From: Acidobacteriota bacterium
GTDB lineage: Bacteria; Acidobacteriota; Blastocatellia; RBC074
Assembly: GCA_018269055.1 (NCBI GenBank)
Contig: JAFDVI010000025.1
Location: 49,802 to 113,801 of the forward strand
Length of the DNA: 64,000 nt
Direction of reading: 5' to 3'
Below, piece after piece: positions 44,554 to 54,947 of this stretch. Below the pieces are notes generated by a model that was not told the origin of the DNA, ran no database searches, and saw nothing but the letters and a program-made list of their open reading frames with translations. Position 1 is the stretch's first letter, and each line of letters starts with the position of its first letter. Position numbers and translations under genes: made by a program.

Positions 44554-45627
44554 ATGAAAATAACCTTTGTTTTGCCAATGTATTTGAATGCGCCATCAGG
44601 TGGATTCAAAGTGGTTTACGAATATGCCAATCGTCTGACTGCGCTCGGCCATCAGGTGGCAATCGTTCATCCCAGAACTCTTGAACCTTCAACAAGCCCC
44701 ATTGAAGCGATCAAAAAACGGCTTTGGAAATTCAAACAGCGGATGGTAAATCATCCTCTGGTTTCGTGGATTGAGGTGGATACCGGAGTCAATCTGTTGC
44801 TCGTGACGGATTTGAGTGAAACCAACATTCCTGACGCAGATGTTGTGATCGCCACGGCCTGCGAAACTGCGTTTCCGGTCGCGACGTTCGCGGCCAGAAA
44901 CGGGAAGAAGTTTTATCTGGTGCAATCTTACGAAACCTGGAACCAGCCGGAAGAATTCGTTTTGGCAAGCTGGAAATTGCCATTGCACAAAATCGTAATT
45001 TCCCGCCACCTGTTTGAAATTGCTTGCGAATTGAGAGAGGGGCATCGAACGACGCGAATTCCCAATGGAATTGATTTGGCCGATTTTCAGTTGCGAACTC
45101 CAATCACAAAGCGGGAGTTACGAATCGGAATGCTGGCGCATCCCAACGAAGCGAAAGGAACACGCGATGGAGTGCAGGCGCTGGAAATCATCCGGCGAAC
45201 TTATTCCCATGTGCAGGTGGTTTTCTTTGGCACGGAGGCTCGACTGAATTTCATTCCGGACTGGATTCGGTACAAACGCCAACCGGCAAAAGACAAGCTG
45301 GTTGATCTGTACAATTCCTGCCGAATTTTTCTGAATCCAAGTTGGACGGAAGGCTGGGGACTGACCTCCGCCGAAGCGATGGCTTGCGGCTGCGCGCTGG
45401 TTTCCGCGGACAACGGAGGCGTCAACGATTTTTGTGTGAATGGTGAAACCGGGGTGATTGTGCCCATCAAAAGCCCGGAGTTGCTGGCTGAGGGCATTTT
45501 GAAGTTACTCGCCAACGACGAGTTACGAGTGAAACTCGCGTTGGCCGGCCATCGGAACATTCAACAATTCACCTGGGAACGCGCGGCCACTTCGCTCTTT
45601 GAAGCCCTCTCGTCCGGTCTCAATTGA
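44554..45627 (+). CDS. Glycosyltransferase family 4 protein
   Basis: A 357-residue GT-B fold glycosyltransferase. The N-terminal domain begins [20 protein letters not shown] with YEYANRL, and the C-terminal nucleotide-sugar domain has [40 protein letters not shown] and [14 protein letters not shown], with the EX7E-like Glu residues. Donor and acceptor are unknown. Its gene ends 8 bases inside the 3' end of the convergent AAA-ATPase gene. The ribosome binding site is weak. Confidence 0.88.
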   Translation: MKITFVLPMYLNAPSGGFKVVYEYANRLTALGHQVAIVHPRTLEPSTSPIEAIKKRLWKFKQRMVNHPLVSWIEVDTGVNLLLVTDLSETNIPDADVVIATACETAFPVATFAARNGKKFYLVQSYETWNQPEEFVLASWKLPLHKIVISRHLFEIACELREGHRTTRIPNGIDLADFQLRTPITKRELRIGMLAHPNEAKGTRDGVQALEIIRRTYSHVQVVFFGTEARLNFIPDWIRYKRQPAKDKLVDLYNSCRIFLNPSWTEGWGLTSAEAMACGCALVSADNGGVNDFCVNGETGVIVPIKSPELLAEGILKLLANDELRVKLALAGHRNIQQFTWERAATSLFEALSSGLN

Positions 45628-47089
45628 CTCTTCCACTGCTCCAATCATCGAAGGTTTGCCGCCGGTTCGGGCGTTCCGGGGACGCTTGTTTGTAACTGGT
45701 TTTGCCTTTTTCTTCATTACGGGCGAGTTTCTTTTGCGAATGCAAGCCTTCCAGAATCAATTCACACGCGGCAATCAATGAGGCTTCGGAATCGGTTTCG
45801 AGCTTTCCGTTGCGCGCGGCGTCCACCAAGCCTCTGACTTTCTTCAACTGGTTCAGAGCTTCCTCGGCGGTCATGACATCGCCGAGCGCCAGCGACTTGC
45901 CCTGATTGAAAAAATCCATCACGTAACGGAAATCCACGCCGTTGTATCGTTCCTGAAAAACTTCGCCGCAGGCTTTGCGGATCAAATCGCGCGCGATGCG
46001 TTCGGCGCCGACCTGTTCGCCTTCGTATTCCAGTTCCAGTTTGCCTGTGATGGCGGGAATCGCCGCGTACACATCGCTGATGCGCGGAGCGGCGTCCATT
46101 TCGCCGTTTTGCAGTGCGCGGCGTTCGGCGTTCGACACCACGCTTTCCAACACGGAAATCGGCAGCCGCTGGCTGACGCCGGAACGTTTATCAATCCGTT
46201 TGTCTTCGCGCGCCAGAAAGGCGATCTGTTCGACAACCTCAAAAATCAAATCCGGAACTTTGACATTCAGTTCGTCGCTTTCGCGGTCAAACCACGCTTC
46301 CTGTTTGGTGATGGAAATTCCCAAGTTCAGCGAAGCCGGATAATGCGTTTGAATTTCCGCGCCGATGCGGTCTTTGAGTGGCGTGATGATTTTGCCGCGC
46401 GCGGTGTAATCTTCTGGGTTGGCGGAAAAGACCAGCATCACATCCAACGGCAATCGCACGGGGTAACCTTTGATCTGCACGTCGCCTTCCTGAAGGATGT
46501 TGAACAATCCAACCTGAATCTTTCCGGCCAAATCCGGCAATTCGTTGATCGCGAAAATGCCTCGGTTGGCGCGCGGCAATAAACCGTAATGGATCGTCAA
46601 TTCGTCGGAAAGCAGGTGGCCTCCGCGCGCGGCTTTGATTGGGTCAACGTCGCCGATGATGTCGGCGATGGTCACATCGGGCGTCGCCAGTTTTTCCACA
46701 TATCGCGCATCGCGTCCGATCCAGGCAATCGGCGCGTTGTCGCCTTTTTCTGCCAGCAACTGTTTGCCGTAGGCGCTCAAGGGAGCGAACGGATCGTCAT
46801 TGATTTCCGAACCGGCCAGCGCTGGAATCTCTTCGTCCAGCAAACTGGTGAGTTCGCGCAAAATTCGGCTCTTTGCTTGACCACGCAACCCCAGCAGGAT
46901 GATGTTCTGCCGTGCCAACAACGCGTTGACCAGTTGCGGAATGACAGTGTCTTCGTACCCGATCACGCCGGGAAACAGCGTTTCGCCAAGCTGAAGCCGT
47001 TTGATCAAGTTGTGACGAACTTCGGATTTGATGGAGCGGCTGCGATAGCCCGCAGCTTTCAACTCGCCTACGGTTTGCGGTTTGGACAT
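45620..47089 (-). CDS. MoxR/BchI-like AAA+ ATPase
   Basis: A 489-residue AAA+ protein of the magnesium-chelatase/MoxR/RavA group. The P-loop is unusual, GLRGQAKSR, with no classical GK[ST] but with the Lys kept. The insertion typical of the group is [20 protein letters not shown] followed by [16 protein letters not shown], and sensor 1 is [13 protein letters not shown]. Partners of this family normally contain a VWA domain and lie next door; none is adjacent here. A role in metal-chelation or complex assembly is inferred only. There is no convincing ribosome binding site. Confidence 0.8.
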   Translation of the reverse strand: MSKPQTVGELKAAGYRSRSIKSEVRHNLIKRLQLGETLFPGVIGYEDTVIPQLVNALLARQNIILLGLRGQAKSRILRELTSLLDEEIPALAGSEINDDPFAPLSAYGKQLLAEKGDNAPIAWIGRDARYVEKLATPDVTIADIIGDVDPIKAARGGHLLSDELTIHYGLLPRANRGIFAINELPDLAGKIQVGLFNILQEGDVQIKGYPVRLPLDVMLVFSANPEDYTARGKIITPLKDRIGAEIQTHYPASLNLGISITKQEAWFDRESDELNVKVPDLIFEVVEQIAFLAREDKRIDKRSGVSQRLPISVLESVVSNAERRALQNGEMDAAPRISDVYAAIPAITGKLELEYEGEQVGAERIARDLIRKACGEVFQERYNGVDFRYVMDFFNQGKSLALGDVMTAEEALNQLKKVRGLVDAARNGKLETDSEASLIAACELILEGLHSQKKLARNEEKGKTSYKQASPERPNRRQTFDDWSSGRVN

Positions 47090-47201
47090 AGGAATGACGA
47101 CCTCGTGGAATTTGAAATTGATGAAATGTTGGGGAAAAGATCAACCTCAAATTGATCTTAGCCGTCAGTTCCCAGCCGTGCAAGTTTGGCTTTTTGTATT
47201 G

Positions 47202-50200
47202 TTATTTGATTTGAATCGTGACGGTATTGGCAGTTTTGTTGTCTACGTTCAGCACGACGTTGACTTCGCCTCGGCCTATCAGCGCGCGTGGAAGCCGTAT
47301 GTTGCATTGATCCAAACCGACATATCCGTCCGCTGCGCCCGCAAACAGCACTTCGGAATTCAGGCCACCGACCATTGCATTCACCCCAGCCAGGCTGCTG
47401 CGGAATCGCCAACCCGTGCCATAAGCAACCAGGAACACCTGATCCGTTGCCGGGCCTAAATCAATCGGCACGGGAACATAATGGCCGGTCGTTGTGTCAA
47501 AACGCGAGATTGATTCGTAAATCAATTGACCGTCGGATTTCAGGCGCAGCGCAACGGCAGAAGCCAGACCTTGTCCGTTGGCATTGGTGGAAAAGAATCC
47601 GGGAGCGACCGAGGCTACATTGAGCGTTCCGGTGGAAAGGGTTCCGTCTCCGCTGGCAACGATGATGGTTGCCAAGCCGGGAGCCGTTCCGCTGGGAACC
47701 AGATAATTGATCTGGGTCGGCGCGACGAAAAATAGCGGAGCCATTCGTTCGATTCCATTGCTATCGCGAATGGTGACTGTTGTGCCTCCGAGCGTGGTGG
47801 GCAGCGGAATGGTGTTTGACGAACTGATTTGCGTCGCTAATTTGTCGCCGAAGGCAGCAACGATGGATTCGGGTGCCAGCTCAATTCCTGAAAAACTGGC
47901 GGCGGAAACGCTGGTGACGGGCGGCGTGCCGGCTTTTCGCTTGAGCATGCGCACACGGTTGTTGACTGTATCGGTGAAAATCAAATCACCATTTGCCAGC
48001 GTGGCGATACTGCAGGTGACTTGAATATCATTAGTTGCGGTTCCCGGATTCGGCAAATTCAGCCGCGCCAGCGGGCCATCGCCGCCGTCGCCCGAAAAGC
48101 CCGGGCTGCCGGTTCCGGCGACCACGCTGGTTGTGCCAAGCGAGTTATTCGGAGCCTGCAAGTCAAGAATTTGCTGCGACACCGCGTTGGTGATGAAAAT
48201 CTTTCCGCTGACATCCACTGTCAGATCGCGCGGACGGCGAATGTTTCGCGACCCGTCGGCGATGACCGAAAACGTCGTGGCGGTCGGGGTGTCCTGACGC
48301 AGAATTCTGTTGTTGCGCGTGTCCGCAATGTGCAATCGGCCTGCGCCGTCAAACGCGATGCCTGTCGGGCCAAACAATGTTTGTTGGGTTCCATCGCCGA
48401 AAACTGTGCTGACGGTTCCAGATTGCGCGTCAACTTTGCGAATGCGGTTGTTTCCCTGATCGGCGATGAAAACATTTCCGGCACGATCCACGGCTACATC
48501 GGTCGGGAAAAACGCGACGCGGTTGGCGGGCATTCCGTCACCGAGCGATTGAGGATTGTTGGGCGGGCGAACGCCTGCAATGTCTTTGATTTGCCCTGGC
48601 GGAACGACGACTTTGGCATCGCCGCTGCCGGGAAAAAATGTCACGTCGGCATTGGATGTGTTTAGAAAGCGAATGATGCCGCTGCGCCGACCTGTCACCG
48701 ATGTCGGCGGAACTTTGATCAATGCGCCGGCTTGCGAATCGGTGATGAACAATCCATTCGCCGCCGGATACAACCCTTGCGGCGTCAGAAACAGTGCCGT
48801 CGTGATGCGGTCGTCTACCTGAAACTCTCCGGCCTCGCGGTTAAGCGTGATGATCTGGCCGGGTTGCACGGTCGTGGCATACGGCGTGGTGACGAATAAT
48901 GTCACGGGAGCATTCGTTCGGTTGACGAACCGCAGCCGGTTGTTGCCCGAATCGGCGATGAACAAATTCCCTTGCGAATCCGCGGCGACTCCTGTCGGAG
49001 CGAAAAGCTCGGCGTATGTGGCCTGCGTGTTGTCGTAAGGCGAAGGCTGGCCGCTGCCGACAATGGTGTTAATAACATTCAGCGGAATCGTCGTGCCCAA
49101 AATGGTTTGGGTTCCACCGGTGAGCGTGACGAAGCGGATCCGTTTGTAACGAAAATCCGGGAGGTACAGTCCGCGCCCATCCACGGCGATGCCCAACGTG
49201 GTGTTTGCCGTGCTGTCCGGGATGTTCAGATATGCCTGCAATGCCGAAGCGCCGTCTCCGCAGGTCGGCGAGTTGTTTACGTCACACAATTGCATGTTGG
49301 GATTGCCTGCGACGATGGTTTTCACGCCGACTGAGTTGATGCGCATGATTTGTTGCGCATTGCCGAGCGCAACGTAAATGTCGCCGGTTGGAGATACGGT
49401 GATGCCGGTTGGATATTCCAACCCCGAAGCCACTGTGCTGATCGTGCCGGTGATATTGACGCGGCGAACGCTGCCCTGAATGGTGCGTGCATCTCCGCCA
49501 TCGGCGATTAACAAACTGTTGTTGCTTTCAAAAACCAATCCTGTTGGCGTCGTTAATCTGGCAGAAGTCGCAGGACCGCCATCTCCGTTTCCGGTTTGAG
49601 GATTGCCCCCTCCGGCGACAACAACCTGGCCGCCGGAACTGTTGAGTTTCAACACCAACCGTCCGGCGATAAAATGAATTTCGCGGGTTGTGGGATGGAT
49701 TGCCACGGCTCGAAAGGTCGCTTGGTCAGGCGAAGCAACAGTGCTGATCGTTCCAGGCACAATGGTTTTTCCCAATACGGTTAGATTCTGGGCTCCCACA
49801 TTGATGACTCGGATGGCCAGAAAAGAAGGAATAGTCAGATAAACTGCGTCGCCCGAAGGGTCCACTGCCACGCCAGTGACTTGCGCCAGGTCAGTATCCA
49901 GCGGCGAAATGCCGTCGTCGCTTTGAACGCCACCGCCTGCGATCAAATTAATGTTGCCGGGTTGAATGGTGACCCCAGCCAGGGTGACGGGGACCGATGA
50001 AGTGCTGGCAAAACGTAGTAAACTGGTGCCGTCTACTTCATCCACAACAAAAAAACCGCGCCCGCGAGGATCAAGCGCGACAGCGGTGGGCAATACCATC
50101 GGAGCTTGTCTGGCAGGAACATCGGAACCAAAACCGCCTCCAGCGATGGTTGAAATGGTCGTTTCGGTTGTTTGCGGTGAAATCGCCGACGCGATCTGGC

Positions 50201-50309
50201 GCGGGAGAAATTTTGTTGCAGCACAAGCCAGCACGGCAAGCAAAATCAAAAGACGAAAACGGGAAGTTATGATCATAGGTGAGGAGTTCTTCTGGTGTGT
50301 AGCATTCAT
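47202..50309 (-). CDS. Secreted NHL-repeat protein with C-terminal TIGR03437-like domain
   Basis: A 1,035-residue exported protein. The signal peptide is FRLLILLAVLACAATKFLP. Some 750 residues of NHL propeller repeats follow (GIAVDGRGLYLPDF, GVAADSQGNLFIADSGNNRL, DVAVDRAGNVFIADQGNNRI, GIAFDGAGRLHIADTRNNRI). The last 230 residues are the acidobacterial TIGR03437-like domain (APESIVAAFGDKLA, FFVAPTQINYLVPSGTAPG, GLDQCNIRLPRALIGRGEV). The NHL part should be a large protein- or glycan-binding surface. GGAGAACAGACG precedes ATG 50309. It is 112 bases upstream of the AAA ATPase gene. Confidence 0.85.
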   Translation of the reverse strand: MNATHQKNSSPMIITSRFRLLILLAVLACAATKFLPRQIASAISPQTTETTISTIAGGGFGSDVPARQAPMVLPTAVALDPRGRGFFVVDEVDGTSLLRFASTSSVPVTLAGVTIQPGNINLIAGGGVQSDDGISPLDTDLAQVTGVAVDPSGDAVYLTIPSFLAIRVINVGAQNLTVLGKTIVPGTISTVASPDQATFRAVAIHPTTREIHFIAGRLVLKLNSSGGQVVVAGGGNPQTGNGDGGPATSARLTTPTGLVFESNNSLLIADGGDARTIQGSVRRVNITGTISTVASGLEYPTGITVSPTGDIYVALGNAQQIMRINSVGVKTIVAGNPNMQLCDVNNSPTCGDGASALQAYLNIPDSTANTTLGIAVDGRGLYLPDFRYKRIRFVTLTGGTQTILGTTIPLNVINTIVGSGQPSPYDNTQATYAELFAPTGVAADSQGNLFIADSGNNRLRFVNRTNAPVTLFVTTPYATTVQPGQIITLNREAGEFQVDDRITTALFLTPQGLYPAANGLFITDSQAGALIKVPPTSVTGRRSGIIRFLNTSNADVTFFPGSGDAKVVVPPGQIKDIAGVRPPNNPQSLGDGMPANRVAFFPTDVAVDRAGNVFIADQGNNRIRKVDAQSGTVSTVFGDGTQQTLFGPTGIAFDGAGRLHIADTRNNRILRQDTPTATTFSVIADGSRNIRRPRDLTVDVSGKIFITNAVSQQILDLQAPNNSLGTTSVVAGTGSPGFSGDGGDGPLARLNLPNPGTATNDIQVTCSIATLANGDLIFTDTVNNRVRMLKRKAGTPPVTSVSAASFSGIELAPESIVAAFGDKLATQISSSNTIPLPTTLGGTTVTIRDSNGIERMAPLFFVAPTQINYLVPSGTAPGLATIIVASGDGTLSTGTLNVASVAPGFFSTNANGQGLASAVALRLKSDGQLIYESISRFDTTTGHYVPVPIDLGPATDQVFLVAYGTGWRFRSSLAGVNAMVGGLNSEVLFAGAADGYVGLDQCNIRLPRALIGRGEVNVVLNVDNKTANTVTIQIK

Positions 50310-50806
50310 CGTCTGTTCTCCTTGCAGGAGCGGGGAAGCGAACCGGGTGAGACCATCGGCAATGCGATGAATCATTAATGAGCAACTGGTGTCGGGGTAA
50401 ATTGGCGGTCGGATTTGGTGATCAAATGATTGAGTTTTTGATTCACTCAATCAAGCAGGGCTTCATTCAATAAGGCGGGCATTAGACCATCAAGCCTCGC
50501 GGCAAGTCAATAAAAAGTCCCTGACGCAATTGGCAGCCACCAGCGATAGGTCGCCGTTCGGCCATGATTCCATCGAAAATAGTCCGGGCAACTAATTTTT
50601 GTTGCTTCGTCATCTGAGACGGCCTTAAGATCACGCCCCCAGAGTAAGAATTTTGCAGTTGGTTCCATTGTCGTTTCGTAAGCAAGCTCTCTCAGCAAGT
50701 TCTTGAAGCCAACAAGTCAACCACCCCTGACCTGTGCCGCTTCAGCCTATTGCCCCGATCTTTTTATCCCAATCTGAACGCCGTCGTTTAACAGAAAGGA
50801 TCGTTT
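50310..50806. other. Intergenic region, no supported gene
   Basis: About 500 bases. Two short - strand frames (about 63 and 67 residues, 50482-50698) have no ribosome binding site and are not recognised as proteins. The stretch must hold the promoter of the NHL-repeat gene on the - strand and that of the DUF3857 gene on the + strand. I see no strong hairpin or repeat. Confidence 0.45.
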
Positions 50807-52774
50807 ATGAAATTCAATCGTTTACACGCTTTTCAGGCGCTCTGCCTTTCCATCATGTTGGTGTCGGGAGCGTTTGCCCAGGCAATGCAATGGAAGCCCG
50901 TTGACCCGGCGCATCTGGCAATGAAAGCGCCGCTTGTCGAAAAGGACGCCGACGCCGAAGTTCTGCTGTGGGAAGTGTACATCAACACCGCTTCGGATTC
51001 CGGCACGGATTTCACCAACTTTGTCCGCATCAAAATCTTCACCGAACGCGGCAAAGAAGCCCATAGTAAAATTGACATTCCCTATCTGAACGGCGTTTCG
51101 GTCCGGGACATCGCCGGGCGAACCATCAAACCCGACGGAAGCATCGTGGAACTCAAAAAAGACGCCATCTTCGACCGCGAACTGATCAAAGCGGGCAGGC
51201 TGAAATTGAAGGCCAAATCCTTCGCATTGCCGGGCATCGAACCGGGCACAATCATCGAATATCGCTGGCGCGAGGTGTACGGCTACATCACGAATTACGT
51301 GAAGATGGAATTGCAGCGCGACATTCCGGTGCAACTGGTTCGCTATTACCTGAAGCCGAATCCATACGTTACCGTTCCGATGAAAACGGTGACGTTTCAA
51401 AGCAATCCTCCGCCGTTTGTCAAAGATAAGGACGGGTATTACCTGACACAATTGACCAACGTGCCCGCTTTTCACGAAGAGCCGAATATGCCGCCCGAAG
51501 ATCAGGTCAAAGCCTGGATGCTGGTGTATTACGCGCCGGATTATAAAAAGCCTCCGATGGAGTTCTGGAAAGAGGAAGGCAAACACCAATATGAGCTTCA
51601 CAAAGGCGAAATGAAGGTCAACGATGACATTCGCCGCGTAGCCACCGAAGCGATTGGTGATGCTTCAGCACCTGAACAAAAACTGGAACGGTTGTTCAAT
51701 TTCTGCCGCACGAAAATCAAAAACGTAAATGATGACGCTTCGGGGTTGACGGCGGATCAGGTGGAAAAGCTCAAAGAAAACAAATCGCCCGCCGACACGC
51801 TCAAACGCGGATACGGCAGCGGGCCCGACATCAACTTCCTGTTTGCCGCAATGGCGACAGCGGCTGGCTTTGAATCGCGCTTTGTCAGGCTCGGCGACCG
51901 TGGCCGTAAATTCTTCGACCCGAATTTTACCGACACGTATTTTATGGGCGGGTACAACATCGCCGTGAAGATGGGAGACAAGTGGCGATTCTTCGATCCG
52001 GGCAGCGGCTACATTCCCTTCGGCATGCTGCGCTGGCAGGAAGAAGGCATCAGCGCGCTGATTGCCGATCCGAAAGACCCGCAAATGATCGAAACGCCGA
52101 TGTCGCCCGCCGAACGATCCATGAAAAAACGTTCCGCCAAGTTCCGGCTGACGGAAGATGGCACGCTGGAAGGCCAGGTGCAGGTTGAATACACAGGACA
52201 TTTCGCCGTCGAAATGAAAGAAGATTACGACGACGAAACTCCGCAACAACGCGAGAAAAAACTCAGCGATACGGTCAAAAGCCGCATTGGCGCGGAACTT
52301 TCCGACATCAAGATTGAAAGCGCCAACGACCCGCTGAAACCGTTTGTCTACAGCTACAAAGTCAAAGCACCGGGATACGCCGAACGCACGGGCAAGCGAC
52401 TGTTCCTGCAACCGGCATTTTTCCAGAAGGGCATCGCGCAACTGTTTCCCAGCAGCACCCGCCAGCAGGATGTTTATTTCCACTTTCACTGGACGGAAGA
52501 CGATTACGTGGAAATTGCGTTGCCCGATGGGTTCACGCTGGAAAACCCGGAAGCGCCTGGTTCTCACGATTTCGGCGCGGCAGGCGGTTACGAAACTTCG
52601 ATCGGCGTGACAAAGGATCAAAAGATCATGGTTTACAAACGCAAGTTTAAGTTTTCGGCCCTGATGCTGCCGAAAGCGAACTACGGGGCGATCAAAAACG
52701 CCTTCGACGCCATCCATCAAGCGGACAACCACACCATCACGTTGAAACAGGACGTGACCGCGCCGAAACAGTGA
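50807..52774 (+). CDS. DUF3857/transglutaminase-like protein, catalytic residues lost
   Basis: A 655-residue exported protein. After a signal peptide (LCLSIMLVSGAFAQA) there is a DUF3857 beta-sandwich (VEKDADAEVLLWEVYINTAS, YRWREVYGYITNYVKMELQR) and then a transglutaminase-like fold (KLERLFNFCRTKIKNVN). At the place of the catalytic Cys (NYGDCKDKA in the paralogue) it reads YGSGPDINFLFAA, and the His position reads YNIAVK; only the Asp (RFFDPGSG) remains. It is thus probably a pseudoenzyme. The C-terminal part is beta-rich with SSTRQQDVYFHFHWTEDD. The active-looking paralogue follows 12 bases later. Confidence 0.85.
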   Translation: MKFNRLHAFQALCLSIMLVSGAFAQAMQWKPVDPAHLAMKAPLVEKDADAEVLLWEVYINTASDSGTDFTNFVRIKIFTERGKEAHSKIDIPYLNGVSVRDIAGRTIKPDGSIVELKKDAIFDRELIKAGRLKLKAKSFALPGIEPGTIIEYRWREVYGYITNYVKMELQRDIPVQLVRYYLKPNPYVTVPMKTVTFQSNPPPFVKDKDGYYLTQLTNVPAFHEEPNMPPEDQVKAWMLVYYAPDYKKPPMEFWKEEGKHQYELHKGEMKVNDDIRRVATEAIGDASAPEQKLERLFNFCRTKIKNVNDDASGLTADQVEKLKENKSPADTLKRGYGSGPDINFLFAAMATAAGFESRFVRLGDRGRKFFDPNFTDTYFMGGYNIAVKMGDKWRFFDPGSGYIPFGMLRWQEEGISALIADPKDPQMIETPMSPAERSMKKRSAKFRLTEDGTLEGQVQVEYTGHFAVEMKEDYDDETPQQREKKLSDTVKSRIGAELSDIKIESANDPLKPFVYSYKVKAPGYAERTGKRLFLQPAFFQKGIAQLFPSSTRQQDVYFHFHWTEDDYVEIALPDGFTLENPEAPGSHDFGAAGGYETSIGVTKDQKIMVYKRKFKFSALMLPKANYGAIKNAFDAIHQADNHTITLKQDVTAPKQ

Positions 52775-52786
52775 GGAGGGAAACCG

Positions 52787-54760
52787 ATGCTCAAGAAATT
52801 GATGGCCAATCTGATTGTCTCCTTTGGGGCGTTGCTGTTGATGAGCGTCAGCGCCTTTGCCGAGGATCCGCCTGCGTGGTTAAAGCAAGCGGCTTCGGCC
52901 GGTTTGCCGACCTACGACAAGGATGTTCGCGCCGTGGTGCTGCACGACGAATCCATCAAAAAAGTCGAAGAAGACGGCAGGATCATTACGACCACGTGGT
53001 GGGCAGTGAAAGTCCTTTCGCGCGAAGGACGCAAAATGGCCCGTGCCAGTGAGAGCTACAACACCGGTTCCGGCAAGATCAAGGAAATGCGAGCCTGGTT
53101 GATTCGCCCGACCGGGGAAATCAAAAGCTACGGCAAAAAAGAAACCGTAGACATGGCGCTGGTGGATAACGATGTGTACAACGATGCTCGCGAGAAAGTG
53201 ATTTCCGCCGCCGATGACGCCGAGGCCGGATGCGTATTCGGATATGAAATCATCACCGAAGAGCGCGAAGTGTTTTCACAGTTCGCCTGGTACTTTCAAT
53301 CCCTGAGCCCCGTGGTGATGTCCCGCATGACGGTGACTTTGCCGCAAGGGTGGCGCGCCGAAGCGATCACGTTCAACCACGACAAAATCGAACCAGTGAT
53401 GAATGGCAATAGCTACACGTGGGAGCTTCGTAACCTGCAGGCGGTGGAAGTCGAACCGTCCAGCCCGCGCATATCCAAGCTGGTCGCTCACATTGCGGTC
53501 AACATCTTCGCGCCGGAAGGCAAAGCGACAATGATTCGCAGCTTCGCCAGTTGGAAAGACGTTTCGCGGTACGCCAGCGAACTCAACGATCCGCAAGCCG
53601 CATTCAACGATGCAATGTCCGCTAAAGCGCGCGAACTGACCGCCAGCGCAAAAACTGAATTCGATCGCATAGCGGCAATTGGCCGTTACGCGCAATCGGT
53701 CAATTACATTTCCATACAGATTGATCTGGGCCGGGGCGGCGGGTATCGCCCGCATCCGGCGACGGATGTGTTTGCCAAAAATTATGGCGATTGCAAAGAC
53801 AAGGCGAACCTGATGCGGGCAATGCTGAAACCGTTGGGCATTGAATCCTATGCGGTAGTGATTTATTCGGGCGATCCGAATCGCGTCCTGCCCGAATGGC
53901 CTTCGCCGAAACAGTTCAATCATTGCATCATCGCCGTCAAAGTCGGCGATGCCACCGATGCTCCGACCGTCATCAAACATCCCACGCTTGGCCGGTTACT
54001 GATCTTCGATCCAACGGATGACGACACGCCCGTCGGCGATTTGCCCGACCACGAACAGGGAAGTTACGCCTTAATCGCTGCGGGTGAGAATGGCGATCTG
54101 GTCAAAATGCCTTCGACGCCGCCCGAAGCCAATCGCATGGAGCGAACCGTCGAAGCTTCGTTGGGCGCCGATGGTTCGTTGACGGCGACTGTGCGCGAAC
54201 GGTCGTTCGGCCAATCCGCCGTCGAGGAGCGTCGCTTGTTCAAACATGCCGCTCGTCCGGAATACAACACGGCAATTGAGCATTGGGTGACCACGACGGT
54301 TCCCGCCGCCAAACTGTCGAAAATCGAACCAATGGATAGTTCTTATTCCGGGCAGTTTGCACTGGATGTCGAATTCAGTTCGCCTGCGTATGCCAAATCC
54401 ATGCGCGGCAATCTGTTGATGTTTAAACCCGCGATTGTGTCGCGCCGTTCGTCGGAATTGTTCACTTCTACGAAACGTACGCACCCAGTGGTGCTGGATG
54501 CTGAAGCCTACAGCGAAACCGTCAAGATCAAATTGCCGGACAATTTCGTGGTGGATGAAATTCCCGAAGGTTCGGAAATCAATCTTCCATTCGGAAATTA
54601 CGCTGCGACGTTTGAAGTCAAAGACGGGCATTTGATCTTCAAACGCTCGCTGGTGTTGAAATCGGCGACGATCCCGGTGGAGCAATACGCAAGCCTGCGC
54701 AATTTTTTCGGGCGCGTTATCGGCACAGAACAGGCTCCGGTCGTTCTGGCTAGGAAATGA
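52787..54760 (+). CDS. DUF3857 and transglutaminase-like protein, catalytic triad intact
   Basis: A 657-residue exported protein with the same architecture as its upstream neighbour: signal peptide (LIVSFGALLLMSVSAFAED), DUF3857, transglutaminase-like core, beta C-terminus. The triad is complete: C336 in NYGDCKDKANLM, H379 in QFNHCIIAV and D408 in LLIFDPTDDD. Family members are thought to act on peptide amides in the periplasm. GAGGAGGG before ATG 52787 and the 12-base gap point to co-expression with the degenerate paralogue, with which it may form a heteromer. Confidence 0.9.
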   Translation: MLKKLMANLIVSFGALLLMSVSAFAEDPPAWLKQAASAGLPTYDKDVRAVVLHDESIKKVEEDGRIITTTWWAVKVLSREGRKMARASESYNTGSGKIKEMRAWLIRPTGEIKSYGKKETVDMALVDNDVYNDAREKVISAADDAEAGCVFGYEIITEEREVFSQFAWYFQSLSPVVMSRMTVTLPQGWRAEAITFNHDKIEPVMNGNSYTWELRNLQAVEVEPSSPRISKLVAHIAVNIFAPEGKATMIRSFASWKDVSRYASELNDPQAAFNDAMSAKARELTASAKTEFDRIAAIGRYAQSVNYISIQIDLGRGGGYRPHPATDVFAKNYGDCKDKANLMRAMLKPLGIESYAVVIYSGDPNRVLPEWPSPKQFNHCIIAVKVGDATDAPTVIKHPTLGRLLIFDPTDDDTPVGDLPDHEQGSYALIAAGENGDLVKMPSTPPEANRMERTVEASLGADGSLTATVRERSFGQSAVEERRLFKHAARPEYNTAIEHWVTTTVPAAKLSKIEPMDSSYSGQFALDVEFSSPAYAKSMRGNLLMFKPAIVSRRSSELFTSTKRTHPVVLDAEAYSETVKIKLPDNFVVDEIPEGSEINLPFGNYAATFEVKDGHLIFKRSLVLKSATIPVEQYASLRNFFGRVIGTEQAPVVLARK

Positions 54761-54770
54761 AGGCGAGACG

Positions 54771-54866
54771 GAAGGATCGAGGGATTGAGAGACAGAGGGA
54801 GAGCGGGCGGTAAGTGAAATACGACTCAATTCTTTCCTCTCTCCGTCCCCCAATCCCTCAATCTTC
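54771..54866. repeat. Long inverted repeat (GAAGGATCGAGGGATTGAG / CTCAATCTTC type)
   Basis: Arm 54771-54803 is G/A-rich (GAAGGATCGAGGGATTGAGA and on) and pairs with the C/T-rich arm 54837-54866 (CTCTCTCCGTCCCCCAATCC and on), with one-third mismatches and a 33-base spacer. It sits 10 bases after the transglutaminase-like gene. Its design matches the repeats at 6534 and 17903. Confidence 0.55.
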
Positions 54867-54947
54867 AGCCGTGTCCAGCAATCCATTTTTTCCCCTTCTG
54901 ACGTATCATTCGGCGAATTCGATTCCACTCTCAGGAGACAAATCAAT

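Noticed and set aside
50482-50698. Two short - strand frames of 63 and 67 residues
   Set aside because: They overlap each other in different frames, have no ribosome binding site and show no recognisable protein features.
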